Source: Streptomyces sp. SID8352
GTDB taxonomy: Bacteria; Actinomycetota; Actinomycetes; Streptomycetales; Streptomycetaceae
Assembly: GCF_009862265.1 (NCBI RefSeq)
Contig: NZ_WWGX01000039.1
Coordinates: forward strand, 1-40,934
Reading direction: 5' to 3'
Length of the DNA: 40,934 nucleotides
Shown: positions 8,781 to 17,626 of the stretch, in pieces
Numbering within the stretch: the stretch's first letter is position 1
Layout of the letters: each line of letters opens with the position of its first letter
Program-made: the position numbers and the translations under genes
Notes under the pieces: model-generated
Told to the model about the DNA's origin: nothing
Databases searched by the model: none
Seen by the model: the letters and a program-made list of their open reading frames with translations, nothing else

Positions 8781-10805
8781 ATGGAAGAGCCGCGTCGCCT
8801 CGGCGGCCGGTACGAACTGGGCCAGGTGCTCGGTCGTGGTGGCATGGCGGAGGTCTACCTCGCGCATGACACGCGGCTCGGACGCACCGTGGCGGTGAAG
8901 ACGCTCCGCGCGGACCTCGCGCGCGACCCGTCCTTCCAGGCCCGGTTCCGCCGGGAGGCCCAGTCGGCCGCCTCGCTCAACCATCCCGCGATCGTGGCGG
9001 TCTACGACACGGGCGAGGACTACATCGACGGGGTCTCCATCCCGTACATCGTCATGGAGTACGTCGACGGGTCCACCCTGCGCGAACTGCTCCACTCGGG
9101 CCGCAAGCTGCTGCCCGAGCGGACGCTGGAGATGACCATCGGGATCCTCCAGGCCCTGGAGTACTCGCACCGGGCCGGGATCGTCCACCGCGACATCAAG
9201 CCCGCCAACGTCATGCTCACCCGCAACGGCCAGGTCAAGGTCATGGACTTCGGCATCGCCCGCGCCATGGGCGACTCCGGCATGACGATGACCCAGACCG
9301 CCGCGGTGATCGGCACCGCGCAGTACCTCTCCCCGGAGCAGGCCAAGGGCGAGCAGGTCGACGCCCGCTCCGACCTCTACTCCACCGGCTGCCTGCTCTA
9401 CGAGCTGCTCACCGTCCGCCCGCCGTTCGTCGGCGACTCCCCCGTGGCCGTCGCCTACCAGCACGTGCGGGAGGAACCGCAGGCGCCCAGCGTCTTCGAC
9501 CCCGAGATCACGCCCGAGATGGACGCCATCGTCCTCAAGGCCCTGGTCAAGGACCCCGACTACCGCTACCAGTCGGCCGACGAGATGCGCGCCGACATCG
9601 AGGCCTGCCTCGACGGGCAGCCCGTCGCCGCCACCGCCGCCCTGGGCGCCGTCGGCTACGGCGGCTACCCGGACGACCAGCCGACCACCGCGCTGCGCTC
9701 CGACGCGGGCCCCGGCGGCGCCACCGCCATGCTGCCGCCGATGAACCCGGACGACGGCGGCTACGGCTACGACGACCGCCCCGACCGGCGGCGCCAGCAG
9801 CCGCGCAAGTCGAACCTCTCCACGGTCCTCCTGATCCTGTCCGGCCTGGTCGTCCTCGCCGGCGCCATCCTGATCGGCAAGTACGCCTTCGGCGGGGACG
9901 GCGCCGCCGACTCCACCGTGCCCGTGCCGCTCCTCGTCGGCCAGACGCAGGAGGAGGCCGGGAAGCTGCTGACCAACCGCGACCTGAAGATGGGCACGGT
10001 CGAGAAGAAGCCCTGCGAGGACCAGGAGGCCGGCACCGTCTGCGAGCAGGACCCCAAGCAGGGCACCGAGGTCGAGAAGGACTCCGTCGTCAACCTGGTG
10101 ATCTCCACCGGCGCCCCCAAGGCCGATGTCCCCGACGTCAAGGGCCAGACCTACGCCGACGCCGAACGCGCCCTGAAGGACAAGGGCTTCGAGGTGGACA
10201 AGCGGTCCGAGGAGTCCACCGCGACCCCGGACACGGTGCTCTCCCAGGACCCGGCCGGCGGCACGGAGCTGAAGAAGGGCTCCACCGTCACGCTCACCGT
10301 GGCCCGGGAGACGGCCAAGGTCACCGTGCCCGACCTGAGCGGCAAGACCCCGGACGTGGCCAAGCAGCTCCTGGACTCCAAGGGCCTGGTACTCGGCTCG
10401 CAGACCCAGGAGGAGTCCGCCGCCCAGGCGGAGGGCACCGTCTTCGAGCAGAGCTTCGCCCCCGGCACCGACGTGGACCGCGGCAGCACGGTCGACATCA
10501 AGATCGCCAAGGCGCCGCCGCCCGAGGAGGAGAAGATCCAGATGCCGAGGGTCACGCAGATGACCGTCGGCCAGGCCAAGCAGGTCCTCGCGCAGCACGG
10601 GCTGGAGCTGGAGCGGATCATCGGGGCCGACGACGACAACGCCCTGGTCACCGGCAGCAACCCCGCCGAGGGCCAGGAGGTCAAGAAGGGCGACAAGGTC
10701 TTCCTGGTCGCGGCCCCGCAGCAGGGCGGCGACAACGGCAACGGGAACGACGGCGGGGGCAACAACGGGGGCGGCTTCCTCGGGGGCCTCGGCCGGGGCC
10801 ACTGA
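8781..10805 (+). CDS. pknB: PASTA-domain Ser/Thr protein kinase PknB
   Basis: This 674-residue transmembrane kinase senses peptidoglycan fragments. The kinase domain (residues about 11-275) has the glycine-rich loop GRGGMAEVY, catalytic Lys40, Asp138 in HRDIKPAN and Asp156 in DFG, the same numbering as I recall for M. tuberculosis PknB. The activation loop carries Thr171 and Thr173, the usual autophosphorylation pair and a PstP target. A Tyr/Gly/Arg-rich juxtamembrane part leads to one membrane helix (about 346-368). Four extracellular PASTA repeats follow (about 379-444, 445-512, 513-580, 583-650), then a short Gly/Asn tail. ATG 8781 has AGGA just upstream. There is no second kinase (PknA) next to it. 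Confidence 0.96.
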   Translation: MEEPRRLGGRYELGQVLGRGGMAEVYLAHDTRLGRTVAVKTLRADLARDPSFQARFRREAQSAASLNHPAIVAVYDTGEDYIDGVSIPYIVMEYVDGSTLRELLHSGRKLLPERTLEMTIGILQALEYSHRAGIVHRDIKPANVMLTRNGQVKVMDFGIARAMGDSGMTMTQTAAVIGTAQYLSPEQAKGEQVDARSDLYSTGCLLYELLTVRPPFVGDSPVAVAYQHVREEPQAPSVFDPEITPEMDAIVLKALVKDPDYRYQSADEMRADIEACLDGQPVAATAALGAVGYGGYPDDQPTTALRSDAGPGGATAMLPPMNPDDGGYGYDDRPDRRRQQPRKSNLSTVLLILSGLVVLAGAILIGKYAFGGDGAADSTVPVPLLVGQTQEEAGKLLTNRDLKMGTVEKKPCEDQEAGTVCEQDPKQGTEVEKDSVVNLVISTGAPKADVPDVKGQTYADAERALKDKGFEVDKRSEESTATPDTVLSQDPAGGTELKKGSTVTLTVARETAKVTVPDLSGKTPDVAKQLLDSKGLVLGSQTQEESAAQAEGTVFEQSFAPGTDVDRGSTVDIKIAKAPPPEEEKIQMPRVTQMTVGQAKQVLAQHGLELERIIGADDDNALVTGSNPAEGQEVKKGDKVFLVAAPQQGGDNGNGNDGGGNNGGGFLGGLGRGH

Positions 10806-10843
10806 CCCGGCGCCCCACCGCGCCCGCGCCCGCGCGTGACGAG

Positions 10844-10876
10844 AGCCCCGGTCCCCTCGGTGAGGGGGCCGGGGCT
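10844..10876 (+). terminator. Terminator of pknB (probably bidirectional)
   Basis: This is a long, nearly perfect stem. AGCCCCGGTCCCCTC pairs with GAGGGGGCCGGGGCT across a GGT loop, 39 bp after the pknB stop. It lies between convergent genes and would stop transcription both ways. No T-run is present. Confidence 0.75.
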
Positions 10877-10889
10877 CCGCCGTGCGGGG

Positions 10890-10951
10890 GCGTCGGGGAC
10901 AGAGGGGGTCGACGCGGGAGGCGTCGGGGACAGAGGGGGTCGACGCGGGAG
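10890..10951. repeat. 31-bp direct tandem repeat (2 copies)
   Basis: Two perfect adjacent copies of a 31-bp unit (10890-10920 and 10921-10951) begin GCGTCGGGGACAGAGGGGGT. They lie just after the pknB terminator in non-coding DNA. Confidence 0.9.
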
Positions 10952-11176
10952 GCGGCGACGCGGCGGCGGGAACGGCCGCGGGGACCCGGGTGGCGGAGGG
11001 CGGAGGCGCGGGAGCGGCGGGGCGAACACGGCGCGGGATGGGCGGCACGCCGCGCCAGGCCCGGTACCGGCCCGGGGCGCCTGGGCTCCGGGGCCGCCCC
11101 GGGCCCGTCATCGCGGCGCGGGGCCCGCCGCCCCGTCCTGCCCCGTCCTGCCCCGGCGATCACGGTCAGCGGCCTG

Positions 11177-11240
<64 letters not shown>

Positions 11241-11271
11241 CCCGGCCGTAGTGGCGCTCAGCGGCCGGGGC

Positions 11272-12054
11272 TCAGTCCAGTTCCTTCGGCGGCGTCCGGT
11301 CGGCGTCGACCTTCTCGGTGCGCACCAGCTCGCCCCAGACCACGTACCGGTACTTGCTGGTGTACAGCGGGGTGCAGGTGGTCAGCGTGATGAAGTGGCC
11401 GGCCTTCTTCCGACCGGACTCCTCCGGTACCGGCGCCAGCGCCGCCACGTTGTACTTCGAGGTCTCCGGCAGGACGCTGTACGCCTTGTAGACGTACCAG
11501 GTGTCCTTCGTCTCGAAGACGATGGGATCGCCCTCGCCGATCTTGTGGATGTTGTGGAACTTGGCGCCGTGCCCGTCGCGGTGGGCGGCCAGCGAGAAGT
11601 TGCCCTTCTTCCCGGACGTGGGCAGCGTCGCCTTCACCGGGTCGGTGTAGTAGCCGGCCACGCCGTCGTTGAGGACCTGCGCCGACGTGCCCTTCTCCAC
11701 CAGGATCTCGTCGCCGCCCATCGCGGGCACGTGCAGGAAGCCGATGCCGGCGCCGGTGTCGAGGGCGCCGGGGCCGGCCTCCTCCTGCCGGGCCCAGCCG
11801 TCGCGGACCCGGTCGGCCTGACGGTCCGCCGCGCGGTCGGCGACCACGTTCGTCCACCAGAGCGAGTAGGCGACGAACAGGCCCAGCACCAGGCCCGCCG
11901 TGATGAGGAGTTCGCCCAGGAAGCTGACGGCCAGGGCGACGGCCCGGCCGCCCCGGCGCCGGCGACGCCGTCCCCGGGACCGTGACGGGCCGGACGCGCG
12001 GTCCCCCGCGCGGTCCGCGTGATCCGATTCGGTGATCGATGCCACTGGTGTCAT
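11272..12054 (-). CDS. srtE2: Class E sortase SrtE2
   Basis: This 260-residue membrane-bound transpeptidase anchors LAXTG-type proteins to peptidoglycan. An Arg-rich cytosolic N-terminus precedes one membrane helix (about residues 42-65). The catalytic domain has the triad His158 (AAHRDG), Cys227 (TLTTCTP) and Arg236 (TSKYR). It starts 6 bp after the srtE1 stop, so the pair is one transcript. By position next to pknB it corresponds to the shorter of the two Streptomyces class E enzymes. In S. coelicolor the pair is needed for chaplin anchoring and aerial growth. That link is from literature memory, not from this sequence. Confidence 0.93.
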   Translation of the reverse strand: MTPVASITESDHADRAGDRASGPSRSRGRRRRRRGGRAVALAVSFLGELLITAGLVLGLFVAYSLWWTNVVADRAADRQADRVRDGWARQEEAGPGALDTGAGIGFLHVPAMGGDEILVEKGTSAQVLNDGVAGYYTDPVKATLPTSGKKGNFSLAAHRDGHGAKFHNIHKIGEGDPIVFETKDTWYVYKAYSVLPETSKYNVAALAPVPEESGRKKAGHFITLTTCTPLYTSKYRYVVWGELVRTEKVDADRTPPKELD

Positions 12055-12060
12055 CCGCCC

Positions 12061-13365
12061 CTAGCTCACGAGCGCATCCGGCTTGCCCTTGCTGCGCGGC
12101 CGTTCCTCCACCATCTTGCCCCACACGATGAGCCGGTACTTGCTGGTGAACTCCGGCGTGCAGGTGGTGAGCGTGATGTAGCGGCCGGGGCTCTTGAAGC
12201 CCGCCTGCCGCGGGACCGGGTCGAGGACGCCGACGTTGCTCGGCGCGGTCACCGGCAGGACGGAGGCCATCTTGTACACGAAGTAGGTGTCCCGGGTCTC
12301 CACCACGATCGGGTCGCCGGGCTTCAGCCGGTTGATGTAACGGAAGGGCTCGCCATGGGTGTTGCGGTGCCCGGCCAGCCCGAAGTTGCCGGACGCGTCC
12401 TGCGGCATCGCCGTCTTCAGGGGCTTGTCCGCGTAGTGCCCGACCATGCCGCGGTCGAGCACCTTCTTGGTGTCGGTGCCCTCCGCGATCGGCACCACCA
12501 CGTCCAGCGTGGGCATGTGGAGCAGGGCGAAGCCCTGACCCGGCTCGAAGGCGTCCGGGGCGCGCCCGCTGGCCCAGTCGTCCTGGAGGGCGCTGGCCGC
12601 GCGGTCCGCCTGGGCATGGGCCCGGACGTTGGTCCACCAGAGTTGGTAGGTGACGAACAGCAGCATCATCACACCTGTGGTGATGAACAGTTCGCCCATC
12701 ACCCGGCTGACGATCACGGCGGGGCCCGGCTTGCGGGCGCGGGCCCGGCGGCGGGCCTCCACGCGCGACAGGGGCGCCTCCGCGTCCTCCCCGGCCTCCT
12801 GGTCCGGGAACTCCTCCGAAGGCTCCCCACGGCGGCCGTGGCGGCTCCTGGCGGCCCTCCTGCGCGCCGCGCGGCCCCCGTCCCCGGGGAAGGACGGGTC
12901 GGCGGGCTGTCCGGGCGGGGGGACGGGGACGCGCAGCGCCATCGTCTCGTCGTCGCCGGGCGGCCCGTAACCGCCCCCGGCGGGACCCCGTTCGGACGGC
13001 GCGCCCCGGTACCCCCCGTCGTCGTACGGCCCGTCCCCGTACCCCTGGTCCCCGTACCACTGGTCGCCGCCGTGGGGACCGGCGCCGTGTCCCTCGCCGC
13101 CGCGGGGGGCGCCGCCGTACGGGTCCGCGTCGTACCGCCCGTTCCCGTACCGCTCGCCGCCGAAGGCCCCGGGGTCGCCGTACGGCGGGCCCTGGGTGCC
13201 GTGGTCCGTCCCGTACGGGTCGTGCCCGTGGTGCCCGGGGTCGTCGCCGTAGGGTCCGCCGGGTCCGCTCCCGAACGCCCGGGGGTCCTCGTACGGCGGC
13301 CATCCGTACGAGCCCCCCTGCTCACCGGCGGAGCCGGATTCGCGCTCGGGGCGCAGGGCGGTCAC
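12061..13365 (-). CDS. srtE1: Class E sortase SrtE1 with long PGY-rich N-terminus
   Basis: This 434-residue sortase has a cytosolic N-terminus of about 215 residues, rich in Tyr, Gly, Pro and Asp (many DPYG/GPYG units). An Arg-rich stretch and one membrane helix (about 226-248) follow. The catalytic domain has His333 (LAGHRN), Cys402 (TLTTCTP) and Arg411 (TSKYR). The His-to-Cys spacing (69 residues) is identical to that of SrtE2. GTG 13365 overlaps the pabA stop as GTGA, which fixes the start. The frame stays open upstream through pabA but that is not coding. The repetitive N-terminus suggests interactions or scaffolding on the cytosolic side; this is inference. Confidence 0.92.
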   Translation of the reverse strand: MTALRPERESGSAGEQGGSYGWPPYEDPRAFGSGPGGPYGDDPGHHGHDPYGTDHGTQGPPYGDPGAFGGERYGNGRYDADPYGGAPRGGEGHGAGPHGGDQWYGDQGYGDGPYDDGGYRGAPSERGPAGGGYGPPGDDETMALRVPVPPPGQPADPSFPGDGGRAARRRAARSRHGRRGEPSEEFPDQEAGEDAEAPLSRVEARRRARARKPGPAVIVSRVMGELFITTGVMMLLFVTYQLWWTNVRAHAQADRAASALQDDWASGRAPDAFEPGQGFALLHMPTLDVVVPIAEGTDTKKVLDRGMVGHYADKPLKTAMPQDASGNFGLAGHRNTHGEPFRYINRLKPGDPIVVETRDTYFVYKMASVLPVTAPSNVGVLDPVPRQAGFKSPGRYITLTTCTPEFTSKYRLIVWGKMVEERPRSKGKPDALVS

Positions 13366-14000
13366 GCCGTGGCCCTGCCCACCACCGGGGCGAGCCCCGC
13401 CGACCTCGCCACCGCGTCCCGGTCGCCGCACTCCACCAGCCAGTTGGCCAGCATGCGGTGCCCGTACTCGGTCAGTACCGACTCGGGGTGGAACTGGACC
13501 CCCTCGACGGGCAGTTCCCGGTGGCGCAGGCCCATCACGATGCCGTCCCGGGTGCGGGCGGTGACCTCCAGCTCGGCGGGCACCGTGGCCGGTTCGGCGG
13601 CCAGCGAGTGGTAGCGCGTCGCCGTGAACGGCGAGGGCAGGCCCGCGAAGACGCCCCTGCCGCCGTGCTCGACGGGGGAGGTCTTGCCGTGCAGCAGCTC
13701 CGGCGCCCGGTCCACCACGCCGCCGTACGCCACCTGCATCGCCTGCATGCCGAGGCAGACGCCGAAGACGGGGACGCCGGCCGCGGCGCAGTGCCGGACC
13801 ATGCCGATGCTCACGCCGGCCCCCTCCGGGGTACCCGGGCCGGGGGAGATCAGCACGCCGTCGTAGCCGTCGTCGGCGTGCTCCGGGGTCACCACGTCGT
13901 TGCGCACCACGTCGCACTCGGCGCCGAGCTGGTAGAGGTACTGCACCAGGTTGAAGACGAAGCTGTCGTAGTTGTCGACGACGAGGATGCGCACGCTCAC
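13362..14000 (-). CDS. pabA: Class I glutamine amidotransferase PabA/TrpG (component II)
   Basis: This 212-residue glutamine amidotransferase supplies ammonia to a chorismate-using partner for p-aminobenzoate or anthranilate synthesis. The start RILVVDNYDSFVFNLVQYL is typical. The oxyanion motif SPGPGTPE, nucleophile Cys in FGVCLGMQAM and the His-Glu pair in GVQFHPESVLT are all visible. GTG 14000 overlaps the stop of the upstream small gene (GTGA), and its own stop overlaps the srtE1 start. No component I gene is in the window, so PabA versus TrpG cannot be decided from context. Its lodging between membrane-protein genes of the wall cluster is conserved in Streptomyces as I recall it. Confidence 0.9.
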   Translation of the reverse strand: MSVRILVVDNYDSFVFNLVQYLYQLGAECDVVRNDVVTPEHADDGYDGVLISPGPGTPEGAGVSIGMVRHCAAAGVPVFGVCLGMQAMQVAYGGVVDRAPELLHGKTSPVEHGGRGVFAGLPSPFTATRYHSLAAEPATVPAELEVTARTRDGIVMGLRHRELPVEGVQFHPESVLTEYGHRMLANWLVECGDRDAVARSAGLAPVVGRATA

Positions 14001-14158
14001 TGGTTGTCCACCGTCACATCGTTGAAGGGAATCAGCGGTTCGGCCCAGGGGAACACGTACTGGAACAGGCCGTAGACCGCCCCCAGGACCAGCACGAGCG
14101 AGACCAGCGCCTTCACCCACGCGTTGCCCGGCAGATGCCGCCAGATCCAGCCGTACAT
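13997..14158 (-). CDS. Small single-pass membrane protein
   Basis: This 53-residue protein has one hydrophobic helix (about residues 16-36) and an aromatic-rich N-terminus (MYGWIWRHLPG). ATG 14158 has an AAGGGG site at the right distance, and the stop is fused to the pabA start. It belongs to the DUF881-pabA-srtE run and so is probably an envelope protein. I do not recognise a family with known function. Confidence 0.75.
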   Translation of the reverse strand: MYGWIWRHLPGNAWVKALVSLVLVLGAVYGLFQYVFPWAEPLIPFNDVTVDNQ

Positions 14159-14239
14159 GCCGCCCCTTCCGTCGCGCCACGGCACCAAAACCACGCCGTA
14201 CCCCACCAGACTAGCCGCGCGGGCTCCCGCGGAAGGGCG

Positions 14240-15031
14240 TCACGCCACAGGCCGCGCGTAGCGCAGGTCGGCCGTGCCCGAGTAGCCGGGCAGGGTGGTG
14301 ACTCCGTTCTCCTCGACCTTCCAGCCCAGGCCGTAGACGTTGACGTACACCATGTAGTTCTGGATGGCGGGCGAGGCGGCGAGCGCCTTCCGCAGCCGCT
14401 CGGGCGGCCCCACGGCCTGGATCCGGTACGGCGGCGAGTAGACCCGGCCCTGGAGGATCAGGGTGTTGCCGACGCAGCGCACGGCGCTGGTGGAGATCAG
14501 CCGCTGGTCCATGACCTTGATGCCCTCGGCGCCGCCCTCCCAGAGGGCGTTCACCACGGCCTGGAGGTCCTGCTGGTGGATGACGAGGTAGTCGGGCTGC
14601 GGCTCGGGGTAGCCGGGCAGCTTGGCGGTGGCGTCCGGCGGGGCGTCGTCGAGCGTGACGGTGAGGGCCTCGCCCTTCAGCTCGCGGGTGCCGGCCCGCT
14701 CCTCCAGCCCGGAGAGCCTGCGCTCCTCGGCCAGGGTGCTGCCGCCGTCGCGGTCGGCGAGGGACTCGATGTCCCCGCGCAGAGCGGCGTTGGACTCGTC
14801 CAGTTCCCCGTTCTTCCGGCTGCGTTCGTGGATCAGATCGGACAACTTCAGCAAAGAGGCGTCCGTACGGATATTGGTGCCCTTGGCGGTATTGAAGCTG
14901 GTGAAGAAAAGGAGACCGGCCAGGGCGAAGACGGCGGCGGTGAGGATCCGCACGGGGCGGAATCCCCGCCGGAATCCTGGTCCGCGGACAGGGCTGGATA
15001 CCTTCCCGGGGGAGTCGGCAGAATTGCTCAA
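14240..15031 (-). CDS. DUF881 family envelope protein
   Basis: This 263-residue protein has a basic N-terminus, one membrane helix (about residues 29-45), a coiled-coil segment (about 60-110) and a C-terminal DUF881 domain. Domain hallmarks are the [24 protein letters not shown] segment and the later [14 protein letters not shown] segment. DUF881 proteins occur beside division and sporulation genes in Gram-positive bacteria; no biochemical role is established to my knowledge. The apparent start is a rare TTG at 15031, with AAGGAGAT 9-10 nt upstream. No ATG or GTG in frame gives the full N-terminus. It is divergent from crgA. Confidence 0.88.
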   Translation of the reverse strand: MSNSADSPGKVSSPVRGPGFRRGFRPVRILTAAVFALAGLLFFTSFNTAKGTNIRTDASLLKLSDLIHERSRKNGELDESNAALRGDIESLADRDGGSTLAEERRLSGLEERAGTRELKGEALTVTLDDAPPDATAKLPGYPEPQPDYLVIHQQDLQAVVNALWEGGAEGIKVMDQRLISTSAVRCVGNTLILQGRVYSPPYRIQAVGPPERLRKALAASPAIQNYMVYVNVYGLGWKVEENGVTTLPGYSGTADLRYARPVA

Positions 15032-15125
15032 CGTACCCTTATCTCCTTCGGCGCCACGGAAGCACTACGCTAACGGACGCCCGGGGGAGCGTTCAGAGCC
15101 CCTTGCATCGACAGGAGAGACCCTC

Positions 15126-15380
15126 GTGCCGAAGTCACGTATCCGCAAGAAGGCCGACTACACGCCGCCGCCCGCGAAGCAGGCGGCAGCGATCAAGTTG
15201 ACCAATCGGTCCTGGGTCGCACCCGTGATGCTGGCCCTGTTCGTCATCGGTCTCGCCTGGATCGTGGTCTTCTACGTCACGGACGGTTCGCTGCCGTGGG
15301 ACACCCTGGGCAACTGGAACATCGTGGTGGGCTTCGGCTTCATCGCCGCCGGTTTCGGTGTTTCCACGCAATGGAAGTAG
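15126..15380 (+). CDS. crgA: Cell division protein CrgA
   Basis: This 84-residue membrane protein has a basic N-terminus ([15 protein letters not shown]) and two membrane helices (about residues 29-49 and 60-79) ending in GVSTQWK. It is full length for the family. CrgA coordinates FtsZ ring timing and recruits wall-synthesis proteins in actinobacteria; in Streptomyces it inhibits premature septation. GTG 15126 is supported by AGGAG 8 nt upstream. The frame continues open upstream but lacks similarity there. It is divergent from DUF881 across 94 bp and is followed by the DnaA-box cluster. Confidence 0.95.
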   Translation: MPKSRIRKKADYTPPPAKQAAAIKLTNRSWVAPVMLALFVIGLAWIVVFYVTDGSLPWDTLGNWNIVVGFGFIAAGFGVSTQWK

Positions 15381-15429
15381 CGCCTCGCGCGCTGTGTTTC
15401 CCGGGTTCGGACCGGTCTTCCCCAGCGAG

Positions 15430-15628
15430 TTATCCACAGGTTGTCCACATGGGGAAAAGAAACGACGATCTGTGGATAACCACCAGAGCGTTGACGCCGG
15501 TGTGACGGAAGTACCAGCTCCCGAAAACACGTTCGCCCCCTGCCTGACCTGCGGAAACACAGGTCAGCGACAGGGGGCACACCTGTTCCCGCGCCATATG
15601 CACAAGATCCGGCACCCGCTGTGGACAA
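15430..15628. promoter_or_regulatory. Cluster of four perfect DnaA boxes
   Basis: Four 9-mers match the DnaA box consensus TT(A/G)TCCACA exactly. TTATCCACA is at 15430-15438 (+), TTGTCCACA at 15441-15449 (+), and TTATCCACA at 15479-15471 (-), all within 50 bp. TTGTCCACA at 15628-15620 (-) lies 140 bp further on. They occupy the spacer between crgA and the rhomboid gene, with no dnaA or dnaN in sight. I infer a DnaA-titration or regulatory site rather than oriC. Confidence 0.8.
15535..15578. terminator. Bidirectional terminator between crgA and rhomboid gene
   Basis: This is a two-part stem. GCCCCCTG pairs with CAGGGGGC, then CTGACCTG pairs with CAGGTCAG, with a small asymmetric internal loop and an 8-nt apical loop. 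It lies between converging genes and inside the DnaA-box region. Confidence 0.75.
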
Positions 15629-15638
15629 CCGGGAGTGC

Positions 15639-16568
15639 TCAGGTGAGCTGGGCGGTTCTCACCAGGGTGAGGACGACCACGGCCACCAGGACCAGCGCAC
15701 AGGCCCCGTACTGCACGGCGGCCCGCCGTTCGCGCGGGGCGTGCAGCATCGCGTAGCCGATCAGGACACCGGCGACGAGACCGCCGATGTGCGCCTGCCA
15801 GGCGATGTTGAAACCCGGACTGAACGTGAAGACCAGGTTGATCGCCAGCAGGACGACGACCGGCCGCATGTCGGCGTTGAGCCGCCGCACCAGGGCGGCG
15901 GTCGCGCCGAAGAGGCCGAAGATCGCGCCGGAGGCACCGAGCGAGGGCTGGTTGGGCTCCGCGATCAGATAGCTCAGCGCGCTGCCGGCCAGCCCGGAGC
16001 AGAAGTACAGGGCGAGGTAGCGGGCCCGGCCGAGCGCCGTCTCCAGCGGACCGCCGAGCCACCACAGGCTGAGCATGTTGAAGGCGATGTGCATCACGCT
16101 GCCGTGCAGGAACATCGCGGTCAGCAGCCGGTACCACTGGCCCTCCGCGATCCCCTCCACCGAGCCGAGGCCCGGCACATAGGCCTGCCCGATCAGCTCG
16201 AAGCGCTCGGTGAACCGGTCCCCGACCGCGAACTGGACCAGGAAGAACACCAGGTTGATCCCGATCAGGATCTTGGTGACCAGCCGGGGGTCCGCGGAGA
16301 CGACACCGCCGGCCAGGGTCCGGGGCTGCCACGCGGGGGGAGCCAGCCGCGCTCCGCCCGACGGGCCCCGGGCGCAGTCGGGGCAGTGGAAGCCGACGGA
16401 GGCGTCGACCATGCACTCCGGGCAGATCGGCCGCTCGCACCGGGTGCAGCTGATGCCGGTCTCGCGGTCGGGATGGCGGTAGCAGCCGGGGAGCCCCTGC
16501 TCGGGCGGGGGCGCCTGGCCGCCGGGTCCCCACGGGCCCTGCGGGCTGCCGGGTGCCTGTCCGTCCAT
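15639..16568 (-). CDS. Rhomboid family intramembrane serine protease with N-terminal zinc-finger
   Basis: This 309-residue protein begins with a Pro/Gly-rich segment and a B-box-like Cys/His cluster (about residues 29-65: CYRHPDRETGISCTRC...CPEC...HCPDC). The rhomboid domain of about six membrane helices follows. The catalytic dyad is intact: Ser213 in GASGAIFG and His260 in WQAHIGG. Rhomboids cleave membrane helices; the substrate is unknown. ATG 16568 follows GAGGGGAA. The zinc-finger plus rhomboid form is common in actinobacteria. It converges on crgA across the DnaA boxes. Confidence 0.93.
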   Translation of the reverse strand: MDGQAPGSPQGPWGPGGQAPPPEQGLPGCYRHPDRETGISCTRCERPICPECMVDASVGFHCPDCARGPSGGARLAPPAWQPRTLAGGVVSADPRLVTKILIGINLVFFLVQFAVGDRFTERFELIGQAYVPGLGSVEGIAEGQWYRLLTAMFLHGSVMHIAFNMLSLWWLGGPLETALGRARYLALYFCSGLAGSALSYLIAEPNQPSLGASGAIFGLFGATAALVRRLNADMRPVVVLLAINLVFTFSPGFNIAWQAHIGGLVAGVLIGYAMLHAPRERRAAVQYGACALVLVAVVVLTLVRTAQLT

Positions 16569-16687
16569 GGGTTCCCCTCGCTCGTCCGTCCGGGGCGGGA
16601 CACACCCCCGCCCCGCACATCCTTACGGACGGGCGGGGCGTTTGGTTCCCCCGGGACCCACTCCTGCGGGGCCGGGGGCGGTGGCGG

Positions 16688-17221
16688 TCAGCCCTCGACG
16701 GTCTCGACCACGACCGACTCGATCACCACGTCGTCCACCGGACGGTCGGTGCGCGGGTTGGTCGGCAGTGCCGCGATGGCGTCGATGACCTTCTGGCTCG
16801 CCGTGTCGGTCACCTCGCCGAAGATCGTGTGCTTGCGGTTCAGCCAGGTCGTCGGGGAGACGGTGAGGAAGAACTGCGAGCCGTTGGTGCCCGGACCGGC
16901 GTTGGCCATGGCCAGCAGATAGGGGCGGTTGAAGGAGAGGTCCGGGTGGAACTCGTCCCCGAACTCGTAACCGGGGCCGCCGGTGCCGTTGCCCAGCGGG
17001 TCACCGCCCTGGATCATGAAACCGCTGATCACCCGGTGGAAGACGGTGCCGTCGTAGAAGCGGTCCGTGGACTTCTTCCCGGTCGCGGGGTGCGTCCACT
17101 CCCGCTCGCCCCCGGCGAGTTCGACGAAGTTCCGGACCGTCTTGGGGGCGTGGTTCGGCAGGAGCCGGACCCGGATGTCGCCGTGGTTGGTCTTCAGGGT
17201 GGCGTGGAGCTGCTCGGCCAC
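16688..17221 (-). CDS. Cyclophilin-type peptidyl-prolyl cis-trans isomerase
   Basis: This 177-residue single-domain cyclophilin catalyses proline isomerisation. Core motifs are FYDGTVFHRVISGFMIQGGD, MANAGPGTNGSQFFLT and LNRKHTIFGEV, including the catalytic Arg of FHRV. There is no signal peptide, so it is probably cytosolic. GTG 17221 follows GGAAGG at 7-8 nt, and the protein begins right at the domain. An open frame extends much further upstream but is not coding. It sits 119 bp from the rhomboid gene on the same strand and may be co-transcribed. Confidence 0.94.
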   Translation of the reverse strand: MAEQLHATLKTNHGDIRVRLLPNHAPKTVRNFVELAGGEREWTHPATGKKSTDRFYDGTVFHRVISGFMIQGGDPLGNGTGGPGYEFGDEFHPDLSFNRPYLLAMANAGPGTNGSQFFLTVSPTTWLNRKHTIFGEVTDTASQKVIDAIAALPTNPRTDRPVDDVVIESVVVETVEG

Positions 17222-17626
17222 GAGGTGCCTTCCGTCGTCCTGTCGTGCCCCCCGATCCTCGCACGCCCGGTGCCGTGCGTCGTGCAGCCGCCGGAACCCG
17301 TTCCGGTCCGCGCCCCGCCCCGGCCGCCGGAGCCCGCCGCCACCGCCGGGGACGGGGTGGGGGCGGGGCCGGGACGGGCCGGGGGCGAGCGCGGGGCGCC
17401 GTTTCGTGGCATTGTCGTCGACGGGTTCGCGTTGATCCCCGTTCGTCCACTCCCGCTGCGCTTCACCCCTGACGGCGATGGTTTCTCCGGGGTTGTCCGG
17501 CGGGTTCCGGAGCCACCGCCCGTGCCCCGGATGCCCGCTCTCGCATGCCCGGCGCCCCGTCCGCAGGCATGATCCGCACAGGGGTGGAAAGTCGAATGAC
17601 CGTACGCCACCGAGGAGGAGGAACCC
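17222..17626. other. Divergent spacer between cyclophilin and DUF5324 genes
   Basis: This 405-bp non-coding spacer must contain both promoters. I see only G/C-rich stretches and no clear -10/-35 pair, hairpin or gene. Confidence 0.4.

Noticed and set aside
15430..15628. Chromosomal origin oriC
   Set aside because: Only four boxes, no AT-rich unwinding region and no dnaA/dnaN on either side; more consistent with a DnaA titration or regulatory cluster.
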